A stretch of DNA of 44,812 bases, taken from positions 1 through 44,812 of the forward strand of contig NZ_JAEPKU010000020.1 in NCBI RefSeq assembly GCF_016652235.1. Reading direction: 5' to 3'. Within the stretch, counting starts at the first letter, position 1, and every line of letters starts with the position of its first letter. Source of the stretch: Dysgonomonas sp. Marseille-P4677. GTDB taxonomy: Bacteria; Bacteroidota; Bacteroidia; Bacteroidales; Dysgonomonadaceae. Positions 8,377 through 16,936 of the stretch are shown piece after piece. The position numbers were made by a program, and so were the translations under genes. The notes under the pieces are model-generated. The model was given only the letters and a program-made list of their open reading frames with translations. It was not told where the DNA came from and ran no database searches.

Positions 8377-9525
8377 TTATTTGATGAATTCTTGCGCTAT
8401 ATGTCTGGCTTCCATATCTGTGCCTACGTAGTCTTCATAGGATGGAGCCGTAATAAAGCTGGTTTTGTGCATTGTTTTTTCTATTACATCGCTCATTTGG
8501 AGAAAGCCTATTCTATCTTTCAGGAATGCATCAACAGCGATTTCATTTGCTGCATTCATTATACAAGCCATGTTGCCTTTCTTTCGCGCTGCTTCAAACG
8601 CAAAAGTTAAATTTCGGAAGCGTTCCATATCTGGTTTTTCGAATGTCATAGTTTGAAGTTCGAAGAAGTCGAGACGCTTAAAATTTGATTTTAATCTATT
8701 TGGGTAAGCTAAAGCATACTGTATCGGCAGATGCATATCTGGCAATCCGAGTTGGGCTATAATAGATGAATCTTCAAACTGAACCATTGAATGGATTATA
8801 GATTGCGGATGCACTACAACCTCTATCTGATCTGGTGTAACATCAAATAGCCATTTGGCTTCTATCATCTCCAAACCTTTATTCATTAAAGATGCTGAGT
8901 CTATGGTTACTTTTGCCCCCATATCCCAATTTGGATGCTTTAATGCTTCAATTTTAGTTACTTTTTCCAGCTGTTCTCTCGTGTGTCTCCTGAAAGGACC
9001 ACCAGATGCCGTAAGAAAAATTTTTTCAATAGGAGAGCGTTCTCCATTCAAGCATTGAAAAATAGCAGAATGTTCCGAATCTACAGGTAATATCGGAACT
9101 TTATTTTCTAACGCTAGTCCAGTAATCAATTCTCCGGCAACAACCAGTGTTTCTTTGTTGGCTAACGCAATTGCTTTCTTAGCTTTTATAGCATTGATAG
9201 TTGGTTTTAGACCCGAATAGCCAACCATAGCTGTAAGTACTATGTTGATAGGTTCACTTTGTACTATCTGAGCTATAGATTCACTTCCGGCCCATACTTT
9301 TATGGGTAAATCCTGTAATGCATCCTTGAGTTGACTGTATTTATTTTCGTTTGCAATTACAACAGCTTCCGGTAAAAATTCACGGGCTTGCTTTATCAGT
9401 AGATCTATATTTTCATTGGCTGTAAGGGCATATACCTCAAATTGATCGGGATGCTCCCTAATCACATCTAAAGCTTGTGTCCCAATAGAGCCAGTTGAAC
9501 CTAATATAGCGATGTTTCGTTTCAT
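8377..9525 (-). CDS. dxr: 1-deoxy-D-xylulose 5-phosphate reductoisomerase
   Basis: A 382-residue enzyme making 2-C-methyl-D-erythritol 4-phosphate, the committed step of the MEP isoprenoid pathway. Residues 1-20 show the NADPH-binding GSTGSIGTQALD. Metal and substrate motifs follow: DSEHSAIFQ, TASGGPFR and SLMNKGLEMIEA. The NAANEIAV segment in the C-terminal third is also characteristic. Length and motifs are complete, so it should be functional. It lies between the LytM gene (20 bases upstream) and rseP (16 bases downstream). Confidence 0.96.
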   Translation of the reverse strand: MKRNIAILGSTGSIGTQALDVIREHPDQFEVYALTANENIDLLIKQAREFLPEAVVIANENKYSQLKDALQDLPIKVWAGSESIAQIVQSEPINIVLTAMVGYSGLKPTINAIKAKKAIALANKETLVVAGELITGLALENKVPILPVDSEHSAIFQCLNGERSPIEKIFLTASGGPFRRHTREQLEKVTKIEALKHPNWDMGAKVTIDSASLMNKGLEMIEAKWLFDVTPDQIEVVVHPQSIIHSMVQFEDSSIIAQLGLPDMHLPIQYALAYPNRLKSNFKRLDFFELQTMTFEKPDMERFRNLTFAFEAARKKGNMACIMNAANEIAVDAFLKDRIGFLQMSDVIEKTMHKTSFITAPSYEDYVGTDMEARHIAQEFIK

Positions 9526-9545
9526 ATTATTTAAATCAGTACCTT

Positions 9546-10439
9546 TTAAAAAGATATATAATTCTCTGGATTTACAGCACTGCCTTTATACCAAAGTTCA
9601 AATTCTAGAGAAGATGCCGCAACTTCCTCCTTTGTATTTTCGATTATGGCAATGGCTTCACCTGTACGTACTTTTTCTCCTAATTTTTTAAGAAGTAAAG
9701 AGTTGTTTTTGTATATTGAAATAAATCCATTTTTATGTTGAATTTGAATTGTATAGCCTGCTTTTATATCAAGGCCTGCATAAATAACAATTCCTTCCAA
9801 TGTTGCAGAGATTGTTGTCTTAGCACTGGTTTTTATTGTTATACCAAAATGATTTTTTTTCGGATCAAATTTGCTGATGATTGTACCAACAGCAGGTTTG
9901 AAGAATATGACACTTTCCATAGGAGTTGTTGTCGTAGGGGAGAGAACCGATAAATTATATTTTTCTTCTTCTTCAAATCGTTTAGTATAAGCCTTTTCTC
10001 TATCTGTCTTTTTAAGCAAAGGATCGTTTTCTGATACAGATATTGTATCAATTGTTTTGACGGAATCAATTTGTCGTGTGCCTTTAAAGATATCCCGTAA
10101 ATTATTTATGTATGCTTCCTGATATTTGAGTTGTTGTTCTAGAGAATCTGTTTTTATTGCAGAACGAAGGGCTTTTTCACGTACCTCGGCATCTAGATAT
10201 CCTGGAAGATAATATCGTATGGGAGTAGCGATAATTATCGCAGATGTAATGGATATGAGAAAGAATGCGAATATGAGAAGTAAGACTGCACCTGAGAATA
10301 TGGAGGCTTTAATCTTCCATATCTCTTCAAGTGTATTCTCATTCATTATAGAAAGCCTGTACTTAAAATGTAGTCGCTTCCAAAAATTATGTTTGTTTTT
10401 CTTCTTTTTTACCATGTGGGTTTTTGTGGCTGTTTTCAA
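9546..10439 (-). CDS. Membrane-anchored LytM (M23-fold) protein with degenerate active site
   Basis: A 297-residue protein with a basic cytoplasmic head, one transmembrane helix (about residues 43-71), a short coiled-coil segment (about 80-115) and a C-terminal LytM/M23 domain (about 185-297). The fold is recognisable from HFGITIKTSAKTTISA, the HKNGFISIYKN strand and GEKVRTGEAIAIIENT. The zinc and catalytic residues are mostly lost: HxxxD has become HFGIT, the YxH motif reads YKNN, and the final HxH is LEFEL. It is therefore probably not a peptidase but a regulator or scaffold, like EnvC- or NlpD-type proteins that activate amidases. It heads the dxr-rseP-metF-holB transcript. A shorter start at Met9 (10415) is possible. 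Confidence 0.85.
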   Translation of the reverse strand: MKTATKTHMVKKKKNKHNFWKRLHFKYRLSIMNENTLEEIWKIKASIFSGAVLLLIFAFFLISITSAIIIATPIRYYLPGYLDAEVREKALRSAIKTDSLEQQLKYQEAYINNLRDIFKGTRQIDSVKTIDTISVSENDPLLKKTDREKAYTKRFEEEEKYNLSVLSPTTTTPMESVIFFKPAVGTIISKFDPKKNHFGITIKTSAKTTISATLEGIVIYAGLDIKAGYTIQIQHKNGFISIYKNNSLLLKKLGEKVRTGEAIAIIENTKEEVAASSLEFELWYKGSAVNPENYISF

Positions 10440-10492
10440 AGTCGATTTAAATGTTGTATTTGTATGACAATAGACGATTAGCCACTAAATTG

Positions 10493-10500
10493 CAAATTTA
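10493..10500 (-). promoter_or_regulatory. Bacteroidota -7 box (TAAATTTG) for the LytM-dxr-rseP-metF-holB run
   Basis: The plus-strand CAAATTTA reads TAAATTTG on the minus strand and lies 54 bases upstream of the LytM start. I saw no clear -33 TTTG, so only the -7 element is supported. Confidence 0.5.
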
Positions 10501-10604
10501 AGAAAAAAGCAGTATATTGTAGACAGATGAGGAAGAAGATTGACTTAAAATATCCTTTTTTTAAATATTTATGCTAAAAGGGGGGCATTCTTATTTTTTT
10601 TAGC

Positions 10605-10612
10605 TATTTTTG
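10605..10612 (+). promoter_or_regulatory. Bacteroidota -7 box (TATTTTTG) for spt
   Basis: TATTTTTG matches TAnnTTTG, 76 bases before the chosen spt ATG. The box overlaps the possible TTG start at 10610, which argues against that longer frame start. Confidence 0.55.
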
Positions 10613-10687
10613 CAGCCTGTATTCGATAAAAATAGAAATGCTTTTAAGAATACAGGTATAATAATCTACATTTGTTGTAAATTGAAT

Positions 10688-11893
10688 ATGAGTTTATTAA
10701 CTGATAAGTTATATCGGTACGATGCCGCTCGGAATACACGCGCTGCAGGTATTTACCCTTATTTTAGAGAGATTCAGAGCGATCAGGATACAGAGGTCGT
10801 AATAAATGGTAAGAGAGTCTTAATGTTTGGATCTAATGCCTATCTGGGTTTAACTAATCACCCAAAAGTAAAAGAAGCCTCTATTGAAGCGACAAAAAAG
10901 TATGGAACAGGTATGGCTGGTTCTCGTTTTTTGAATGGAACACTTGATATTCATGTGGAACTGGAGAAGAAGCTTGCCGCATTTGTTGGAAAAGAGGATG
11001 CTATTGTTTATTCCACAGGTTTTGGGGTAAATGAGGGTGTGTTATCGTGTGTTACTGGACGTGAAGATTATATTATTTGGGATGAATTGGATCATGCTTC
11101 GATTATTGAAGGGTTAAGGATCTCTTATTCAACCAAATTGAAATTTCGCCATAATGATATGGATTCTTTGGAGAAGCAACTTCAAAGATGTGAACCGGAT
11201 AAGGTAAAACTTATTGCAGTTGATGGTGTTTTCAGTATGGAAGGTGATATAGCAAAGCTTCCTGAAATTGTAAAATTGGCAAAACAGTATAACGCCAGTG
11301 TGATGGTGGACGAGGCACATAGTTTAGGTGTGTTAGGTTCCAATTACAGTGGTAGGGGTTTGGTTGAACAATGTGGTTTGACAGATGATGTAGAGCTGAT
11401 CATGGGGACGTTTAGTAAGTCCCTGGCTTCTATTGGAGGCTTTATTGCAGGGAATGAGACTATTCTTGATTATCTTCGTCATAATTCTCGTACGTATATT
11501 TTTACAGCTAGTGCTACGCCTGGTGCTACTGCTGCTGCTAGTGCTGCCTTAGATATATTGAAGTCTGAGCCGGAAAGGATTAAGCATCTGTGGGATATTA
11601 CTCATTATGCATTGGATGGATTTCGCCAGATGGGGTGTGAAATAGGTCATACAGCAACACCTATTATACCTTTATTTATTAGAGATAATGAGAAAACGTT
11701 CTTGATTACTAAAATGCTTTTTGAAGAGGGTGTTTTTGTAAATCCGGTTGTTTCTCCGGCTGTTTCGCCAACAGATACGTTGATCCGTTTTTCTTTGATG
11801 GCCACTCATACGAAAGAGCAGGTTGATATAGCATTGGGTAAAATAGAAAGAATATTTAAGAAAATGGGTGTGTTGTCGATCCAAAATGCTTGA
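10688..11893 (+). CDS. spt: Serine palmitoyltransferase-type alpha-oxoamine synthase
   Basis: A 401-residue PLP enzyme. Members of this group in Bacteroidota condense serine with a long acyl-CoA/ACP to start sphingolipid synthesis; the fold is shared with glycine C-acetyltransferase (Kbl) and BioF. Visible are FGSNAYLGL, YGTGMAGSRFLNGT, the PLP site VDEAHSLGVLG and the Schiff-base lysine in GTFSKSLASIGGF. The open frame extends upstream to a TTG at 10610, but that codon overlaps the -7 promoter box. ATG at 10688 gives the usual N-terminus (MSLLTDKLYRYDAA). A terminator follows at 11933. The choice of SPT over Kbl rests on overall resemblance, not on one decisive residue. Confidence 0.85.
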   Translation: MSLLTDKLYRYDAARNTRAAGIYPYFREIQSDQDTEVVINGKRVLMFGSNAYLGLTNHPKVKEASIEATKKYGTGMAGSRFLNGTLDIHVELEKKLAAFVGKEDAIVYSTGFGVNEGVLSCVTGREDYIIWDELDHASIIEGLRISYSTKLKFRHNDMDSLEKQLQRCEPDKVKLIAVDGVFSMEGDIAKLPEIVKLAKQYNASVMVDEAHSLGVLGSNYSGRGLVEQCGLTDDVELIMGTFSKSLASIGGFIAGNETILDYLRHNSRTYIFTASATPGATAAASAALDILKSEPERIKHLWDITHYALDGFRQMGCEIGHTATPIIPLFIRDNEKTFLITKMLFEEGVFVNPVVSPAVSPTDTLIRFSLMATHTKEQVDIALGKIERIFKKMGVLSIQNA

Positions 11894-11932
11894 TCGCCTA
11901 CGGATTGATAATTCCTTTTATAAAATAAGTAG

Positions 11933-11960
11933 ACCCTCTATCCGTTAAAAGATAGAGGGT
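11933..11960 (+). terminator. Intrinsic terminator after spt
   Basis: ACCCTCTATC (11933-11942) and GATAGAGGGT (11951-11960) form a perfect 10-bp stem with an 8-base loop, followed by TTGTTGTTT. It sits between spt and the next gene, whose ATG is at 11986. Confidence 0.8.
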
Positions 11961-11985
11961 TTGTTGTTTCTAATATGTTAGAATA

Positions 11986-12648
11986 ATGAAAAGATTTCTT
12001 ATCTTATTTATATTTATTATTTCAGGTATTCATTTAGTCGCTCAATGTGAGCTTGAGGCGAAAATTGAATATGAGCTGTATAGACGAGATGCTCCTAATG
12101 AGTTAGTAAGTACTCAGGATATTGAAGAAAAGAGATTTTCTGCTCCTGCGGCAATTCATTTTTATGGTGAAGGAAGTGGTGAAATCGACTATCGTACATG
12201 GTATATTTATAATAAAAAAGACTTAGCTAATCCGATAGCTCGGTATACGGATAAAGATATAAATTATACATTTGAGGAGGCTGGGCATTATCTTATAATG
12301 TTTGAGGTTGCAGACTCCTCTTCCGAATGTGTAGTTGCGGATACTCTTTCGTTTCAAATTACAGAGTCTGATCTTGATGTGCCTAATTATTTCTCGCCTG
12401 GTAATTCTTTGGGTGGCAATGATGAATTCAGGGTAGCTTATAGATCATTGGTTAAATTCAAGTGTACTATCTTTAATCGTTGGGGACAAAAGTTGTTTGA
12501 ATTTACTGATCCTGCTAAAGGGTGGGATGGAAGATATAAAGGTAATTATGTAAATACCGGGGTTTATTTTTATGTGATTGAAGCTCTGGGTTCCGATGGG
12601 GTAAAGTATAAGAGAGGTGGAGATATAAATGTTCTTAGGAGTAGATGA
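11986..12648 (+). CDS. Secreted protein with PKD-like region and gliding-motility-type C-terminal domain
   Basis: A 220-residue exported protein. Residues 1-19 are a signal peptide ending near VAQC. The middle (about 50-125) resembles a PKD/Ig-like fold with YTFEEAGHYLIMFEV. The last 90 residues match the CHU_C / gliding-motility-associated C-terminal pattern: NYFSPGNSLGGNDEFRV, then IFNRWGQKLFE, GWDGRYKGNYVNTGVYFYVI. In species with a type IX secretion system this domain (type B) directs export across the outer membrane. The host therefore may carry T9SS, which the window cannot show. No own promoter box is visible; it may be read through from spt or have an unrecognised start site. Confidence 0.8.
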   Translation: MKRFLILFIFIISGIHLVAQCELEAKIEYELYRRDAPNELVSTQDIEEKRFSAPAAIHFYGEGSGEIDYRTWYIYNKKDLANPIARYTDKDINYTFEEAGHYLIMFEVADSSSECVVADTLSFQITESDLDVPNYFSPGNSLGGNDEFRVAYRSLVKFKCTIFNRWGQKLFEFTDPAKGWDGRYKGNYVNTGVYFYVIEALGSDGVKYKRGGDINVLRSR

Positions 12649-12708
12649 TACTGTGGGGGAGTGAAGTGTGTTTTCTTGATGATGTAGAGTGTTGGTGTTA
12701 AAGATGTA

Positions 12709-12746
12709 AAAAGAAAAGAGCTGCTTCAGAGCAGCTCTTTTCTTTT
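12709..12746. terminator. Bidirectional terminator between the CHU_C gene and gapA
   Basis: A perfect 16-bp stem (12709-12724 and 12731-12746) with loop TTCAGA. The core GAGCTGC/GCAGCTC is flanked by A-rich and T-rich sides, so it ends transcripts from both directions. Confidence 0.88.
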
Positions 12747-12762
12747 ATTTAGATAAATGTAA

Positions 12763-13818
<1,056 letters not shown>

Positions 13819-13884
13819 TTAAGAAAAGTTTGGTTGTATAAAGATAGGTTATATGTTATAAAACATTCTTTTCTTAAAGCAGTA

Positions 13885-13901
13885 CAAAAATAGCAAAAAT
13901 A
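13885..13901 (-). promoter_or_regulatory. Two tandem -7 boxes upstream of gapA
   Basis: Minus-strand TATTTTTG occurs twice, at 13892-13885 and 13901-13894, about 120-130 bases before the gapA start. Each matches TAnnTTTG. The region 13768-14010 otherwise holds no gene. Confidence 0.45.
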
Positions 13902-14010
13902 TTTCGGATAAAAGAAATTCATTAGTCATTTTTAATAATGAATTGAGGCTTTTACTTATGATAATCACGTTTTTGCCTATTTTGTAAAGTGGGGATTGCT
14001 TTTTATGTTT

Positions 14011-15024
14011 TTATAACCAGTTGTTCTCTTTATACCACATGATAGACTCCTCAAGTCCTTTCCGTAGGTTGTATTTTGGAGAGAATCCCAAGTCGTTAAT
14101 TAGCGGAGTGATGTCGCATTCCCAATTACGCTGCTTCATTATCTTATATTTGTCTCTGTTTAGGGTTGACGGCTTTTTTGTTAGTTTAGAAATGTCTTCA
14201 GCTATATTAGATATCACTCGAAGTAACCATAATGGTACTTTTAGGCTGATTACTCGTTTTTTGTTGATGGATTCTTTTACAAGTTGAGTATATTCTTTAT
14301 CTGTGTATACATCTCCATCAGCAACAAAGTATGCTCCATTTGTGATTTTGCTTTTCAGGCCGAGAAAAGCTGCGTCTACAAGATCTTTTACATAAATGAA
14401 GGTTAAGTGTTGCGGTTTGAATCCTGCGCCTACATCCAATCCCGATTTTACAGTTTTTAGCATTAAAAAATAATCTTTTTCTCTTGGTCCATATACTCCT
14501 GTCGGACGCAAAATAATATATGGGAAGTTAGCCGTAGATTGTAAGTATATTTCTGCTTTTAATTTGCTCTTTCCATATGTGGTGTTAGGATTTGGAGTGT
14601 CGGTCAATTTTATAGGGGTGTAATTTGTTTCATCGCCTGTTCCGAAAGCACTAAGGCTGCTCATTAATATAAATTTTTCGGGAATAACATGGGCTGTCTT
14701 AAGTGCATCAATCAAATTAGCTGTATTCTGGAAATTTATCTTGTCAAAGTCTTCTGCTTTAAGACATTTAGTTACTCCTGCATTATGAATAATGTAGTCA
14801 AGCTTGCCGTACTGGTTTGTGAAGTTTACCAGTTGTTCGGTTAGTTTTTCTACCGTGTCGAAATTGAGATCTATAAAATGGATGCGCTCGTCTTTTAAAT
14901 ATTCACGATTGCTGCTTTTACGTATGCCTGCCCATACCTCGTATCCCTCGCTTAATGCTTTTTCTACAAGGAAACTTCCAATAAAACCACTGGCACCGGT
15001 TATAAGTATTCGTTTAGTATTCAT
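14011..15024 (-). CDS. NAD-dependent epimerase/dehydratase (extended SDR)
   Basis: A 337-residue extended short-chain dehydrogenase/reductase. Residues 5-20 have the Rossmann motif ITGASGFIGSFL. The catalytic Ser/Tyr/Lys are seen in MSSLSAFG and the YGKSK motif (TTYGKSKLKAE), followed by LRPTGVYGPRE. Such enzymes act on nucleotide sugars or, in some cases, on sterol-like or dihydroflavonol-like substrates; the substrate here cannot be told. It is a single gene between gapA and the divergent ribosomal-protein operon. Confidence 0.85.
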   Translation of the reverse strand: MNTKRILITGASGFIGSFLVEKALSEGYEVWAGIRKSSNREYLKDERIHFIDLNFDTVEKLTEQLVNFTNQYGKLDYIIHNAGVTKCLKAEDFDKINFQNTANLIDALKTAHVIPEKFILMSSLSAFGTGDETNYTPIKLTDTPNPNTTYGKSKLKAEIYLQSTANFPYIILRPTGVYGPREKDYFLMLKTVKSGLDVGAGFKPQHLTFIYVKDLVDAAFLGLKSKITNGAYFVADGDVYTDKEYTQLVKESINKKRVISLKVPLWLLRVISNIAEDISKLTKKPSTLNRDKYKIMKQRNWECDITPLINDLGFSPKYNLRKGLEESIMWYKENNWL

Positions 15025-15032
15025 ATTGAGTG

Positions 15033-15040
15033 CAAATTTA
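15033..15040 (-). promoter_or_regulatory. -7 box (TAAATTTG) for the SDR gene
   Basis: Plus-strand CAAATTTA reads TAAATTTG on the minus strand, 9 bases upstream of the ATG. The leader would be extremely short. No well-spaced -33 TTTG is visible. Confidence 0.45.
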
Positions 15041-15123
15041 CAATATAATTGTATATAAATATATTACAAAAAGCATTTGATCTAATAATTTCTTTGATAA
15101 GAGGAACTTTAACGATATAAATA

Positions 15124-15154
15124 TTTGTAGTTTTGAAAAATATGACTAAATTTG
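15124..15154 (+). promoter_or_regulatory. Canonical Bacteroidota promoter for rpmB-rpmG-DUF4295
   Basis: TTTG at 15124-15127, a 19-base spacer, and TAAATTTG at 15147-15154. Both elements and the spacing fit the consensus. The rpmB ATG lies 54 bases downstream. Confidence 0.75.
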
Positions 15155-15208
15155 CATCCCGATTTGGATAAGACATAACAGAAAATAAACATATAAAACA
15201 AAATAGCG

Positions 15209-15448
15209 ATGTCCAAAATTTGTCAAATTACAGGAAAAAAAGCTATGGTTGGCAATAATGTTTCTCACTCTAACAGAAAAACTAAGAGAAAATTTAATGT
15301 CAATCTTTTTAGAAAGAAATTCTACTGGGTAGAAGAAGATTGTTGGGTTAGCCTAAATATTTCAGCAGCAGGGCTTCGTACAATCAATAAAATTGGATTG
15401 GATGCTGCCATCAAAAGAGCGGCCACTGATGGTTTTTTAAACGCTTAA
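15209..15448 (+). CDS. rpmB: 50S ribosomal protein L28
   Basis: A 79-residue large-subunit protein. The N-terminal [21 protein letters not shown] and the NVNLFRKKF and [14 protein letters not shown] segments are the L28 signature. First gene of a three-gene ribosomal operon; rpmG follows after 21 bases. Confidence 0.97.
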   Translation: MSKICQITGKKAMVGNNVSHSNRKTKRKFNVNLFRKKFYWVEEDCWVSLNISAAGLRTINKIGLDAAIKRAATDGFLNA

Positions 15449-15469
15449 TAATTTAGGAGGAAATAGAAA

Positions 15470-15658
15470 ATGGCTAAGAAAGCAAAAGGAAACAGAATCC
15501 AGGTGATTTTGGAGTGCACAGAGCACAAAGCCAGTGGTATGCCGGGTACATCTCGTTATATTACTACAAAAAATAGAAAGAACACTACTGAGAGATTGGA
15601 ATTGAAGAAATACAATCCAGTATTGAAGAAAGTAACTGTACACAAAGAAATAAAATAA
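15470..15658 (+). CDS. rpmG: 50S ribosomal protein L33
   Basis: A 62-residue large-subunit protein with the pattern [36 protein letters not shown]. Only one Cys remains of the four that bind zinc in C+ forms, so this is a zinc-independent (C-) L33. An AGGAGG-like AGGAGGAAAT lies before the start, unusual in a phylum that mostly ignores Shine-Dalgarno sequences. Confidence 0.97.
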   Translation: MAKKAKGNRIQVILECTEHKASGMPGTSRYITTKNRKNTTERLELKKYNPVLKKVTVHKEIK

Positions 15659-15668
15659 GATATAAGCC

Positions 15669-15830
15669 ATGGCAAAGAAAACAGTCGCAGGTTACCGTGA
15701 CCCATCAGCAAAAGATGGTCGTAACTATGCAAAAGTAATCAAAATGGTAAAGTCTCCTAAAACAGGTGCTTACACATTTAAAGAAGAAATGGTTCCGAAC
15801 GAATCAGTAAAAGATTATTTCGCGAAATAA
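15669..15830 (+). CDS. DUF4295 small ribosome-linked protein
   Basis: A 53-residue basic protein starting MAKKTVAGYRDPSAKDGRNY and ending VKDYFAK. It starts 10 bases after rpmG. The sequence and the position behind rpmB-rpmG fit DUF4295, a Bacteroidota-specific family. From memory, a protein of this kind was seen in a Flavobacterium ribosome structure and given a large-subunit name (bL38); I cannot confirm that here. Its size, charge and operon position make a ribosomal role likely. Confidence 0.85.
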   Translation: MAKKTVAGYRDPSAKDGRNYAKVIKMVKSPKTGAYTFKEEMVPNESVKDYFAK

Positions 15831-15852
15831 TCTTGTTAAAAATATTTAAAAC

Positions 15853-15886
15853 GCCTCCTTCATTCTCATGTAGGGAGGTTTTTTAT
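15853..15886 (+). terminator. Weak hairpin and T-tract after the ribosomal operon
   Basis: CCTCC near 15854 pairs with GGAGG near 15875 over a longer loop, and TTTTTT follows. It is weaker than other terminators in the window. Confidence 0.5.
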
Positions 15887-15897
15887 TATCCATTTTG

Positions 15898-15905
15898 TAG
15901 CTTTG
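15898..15905 (+). promoter_or_regulatory. -7 box (TAGCTTTG) for ftsY
   Basis: TAGCTTTG matches TAnnTTTG, 76 bases before the chosen ftsY ATG at 15981. It lies upstream of the alternative TTG start at 15921, so it does not by itself decide the start. Confidence 0.5.
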
Positions 15906-15980
15906 TAGAAGGTAAATAGGTTGCCTTACAAAACTCAAAAAGCAGGTATTCTCTGCTTTAAAATCAGAAAGAATAAAATT

Positions 15981-16934
15981 ATGGGATTATTTGATTTCTT
16001 CTCGAAACAGAAAAAAGAAACACTGGACAAAGGTCTTGAAAAGACTAAAGAGTCAATGTTTTCAAAATTATCGCGTATTGTCGCCGGAAAGTCTAAAGTT
16101 GATGACGATGTACTTGATGATTTAGAAGAAGTTCTTATTAGTTCTGACGTCGGAGTAGATACGACTTTGAAAATAATAGAGCGTATCGAAAAGCGTGCTG
16201 CTAGAGACAAATATGTAGACGGAAACGAACTTAAAAAGATTCTGCGTGAAGAAATTGCCGATTTGTTAACTGAAAATAATGCAGTTGATGCTGAGGATTT
16301 CTCTGTTAAAGAAGAAACTAAACCTTATGTAATAATGGTTGTAGGAGTTAATGGAGTTGGTAAGACTACAACTATTGGTAAATTGGCAAATCAGTTTAAA
16401 AAGGCAGGTAAGACTGTTTATTTAGGTGCTGCTGATACATTCCGTGCTGCTGCCGTTGAACAACTGGTTATATGGGGAGAACGCGTAGGTGTACCAGTCG
16501 TAAAGCAGGCTATGGGCTCAGACCCGGCTTCGGTCGCTTTCGATACATTAAGTTCTGCAAAAGTGAATAATGCAGATGTTGTCATTATTGATACAGCAGG
16601 CCGTCTTCATAATAAGATCGGCTTGATGAACGAGCTTTCTAAAATTAAGAAAGTAATGGATAAAATAGTTCCGGGAGCACCTCATGAGGTCGTACTGGTT
16701 TTGGATGGATCAACCGGGCAGAATGCCTTTGAGCAAGCCACCCAATTTACTGCAGCTACAGATGTTACTGCATTGGCTATCACTAAACTGGATGGAACAG
16801 CGAAAGGCGGAGTCGTAATTGGTATTTCCGATCAATTTAAAATTCCTGTGAAATATATTGGATTGGGAGAAGGAATCGATGATCTGCAAATCTTCAGACG
16901 TAAAGAATTTGTAGATAGCCTTTTTGGAGAATAA
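15981..16934 (+). CDS. ftsY: Signal recognition particle receptor FtsY
   Basis: A 317-residue SRP-receptor GTPase that docks ribosome-SRP complexes at the inner membrane. The G domain shows GVNGVGKTTTIGKL (P-loop), DTFRAAAVEQL, DTAGRLHN and TKLDGTAKGG, with the closing GLGEGIDDLQIF. An amphipathic start (MGLFDFFSKQKKETL) can bind membrane, and the long acidic A domain of E. coli is absent, as usual in this phylum. The frame is open back to 15921 from a TTG, but the MGLFDFF start fits the family. rimO follows after 2 bases. Confidence 0.96.
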   Translation: MGLFDFFSKQKKETLDKGLEKTKESMFSKLSRIVAGKSKVDDDVLDDLEEVLISSDVGVDTTLKIIERIEKRAARDKYVDGNELKKILREEIADLLTENNAVDAEDFSVKEETKPYVIMVVGVNGVGKTTTIGKLANQFKKAGKTVYLGAADTFRAAAVEQLVIWGERVGVPVVKQAMGSDPASVAFDTLSSAKVNNADVVIIDTAGRLHNKIGLMNELSKIKKVMDKIVPGAPHEVVLVLDGSTGQNAFEQATQFTAATDVTALAITKLDGTAKGGVVIGISDQFKIPVKYIGLGEGIDDLQIFRRKEFVDSLFGE

Positions 16935-16936
16935 GA

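Noticed and set aside
10610-10687. N-terminal extension of spt from a TTG codon
   Set aside because: The TTG overlaps the -7 promoter box TATTTTTG, and the extension (with a CC pair and no family match) does not fit alpha-oxoamine synthases.
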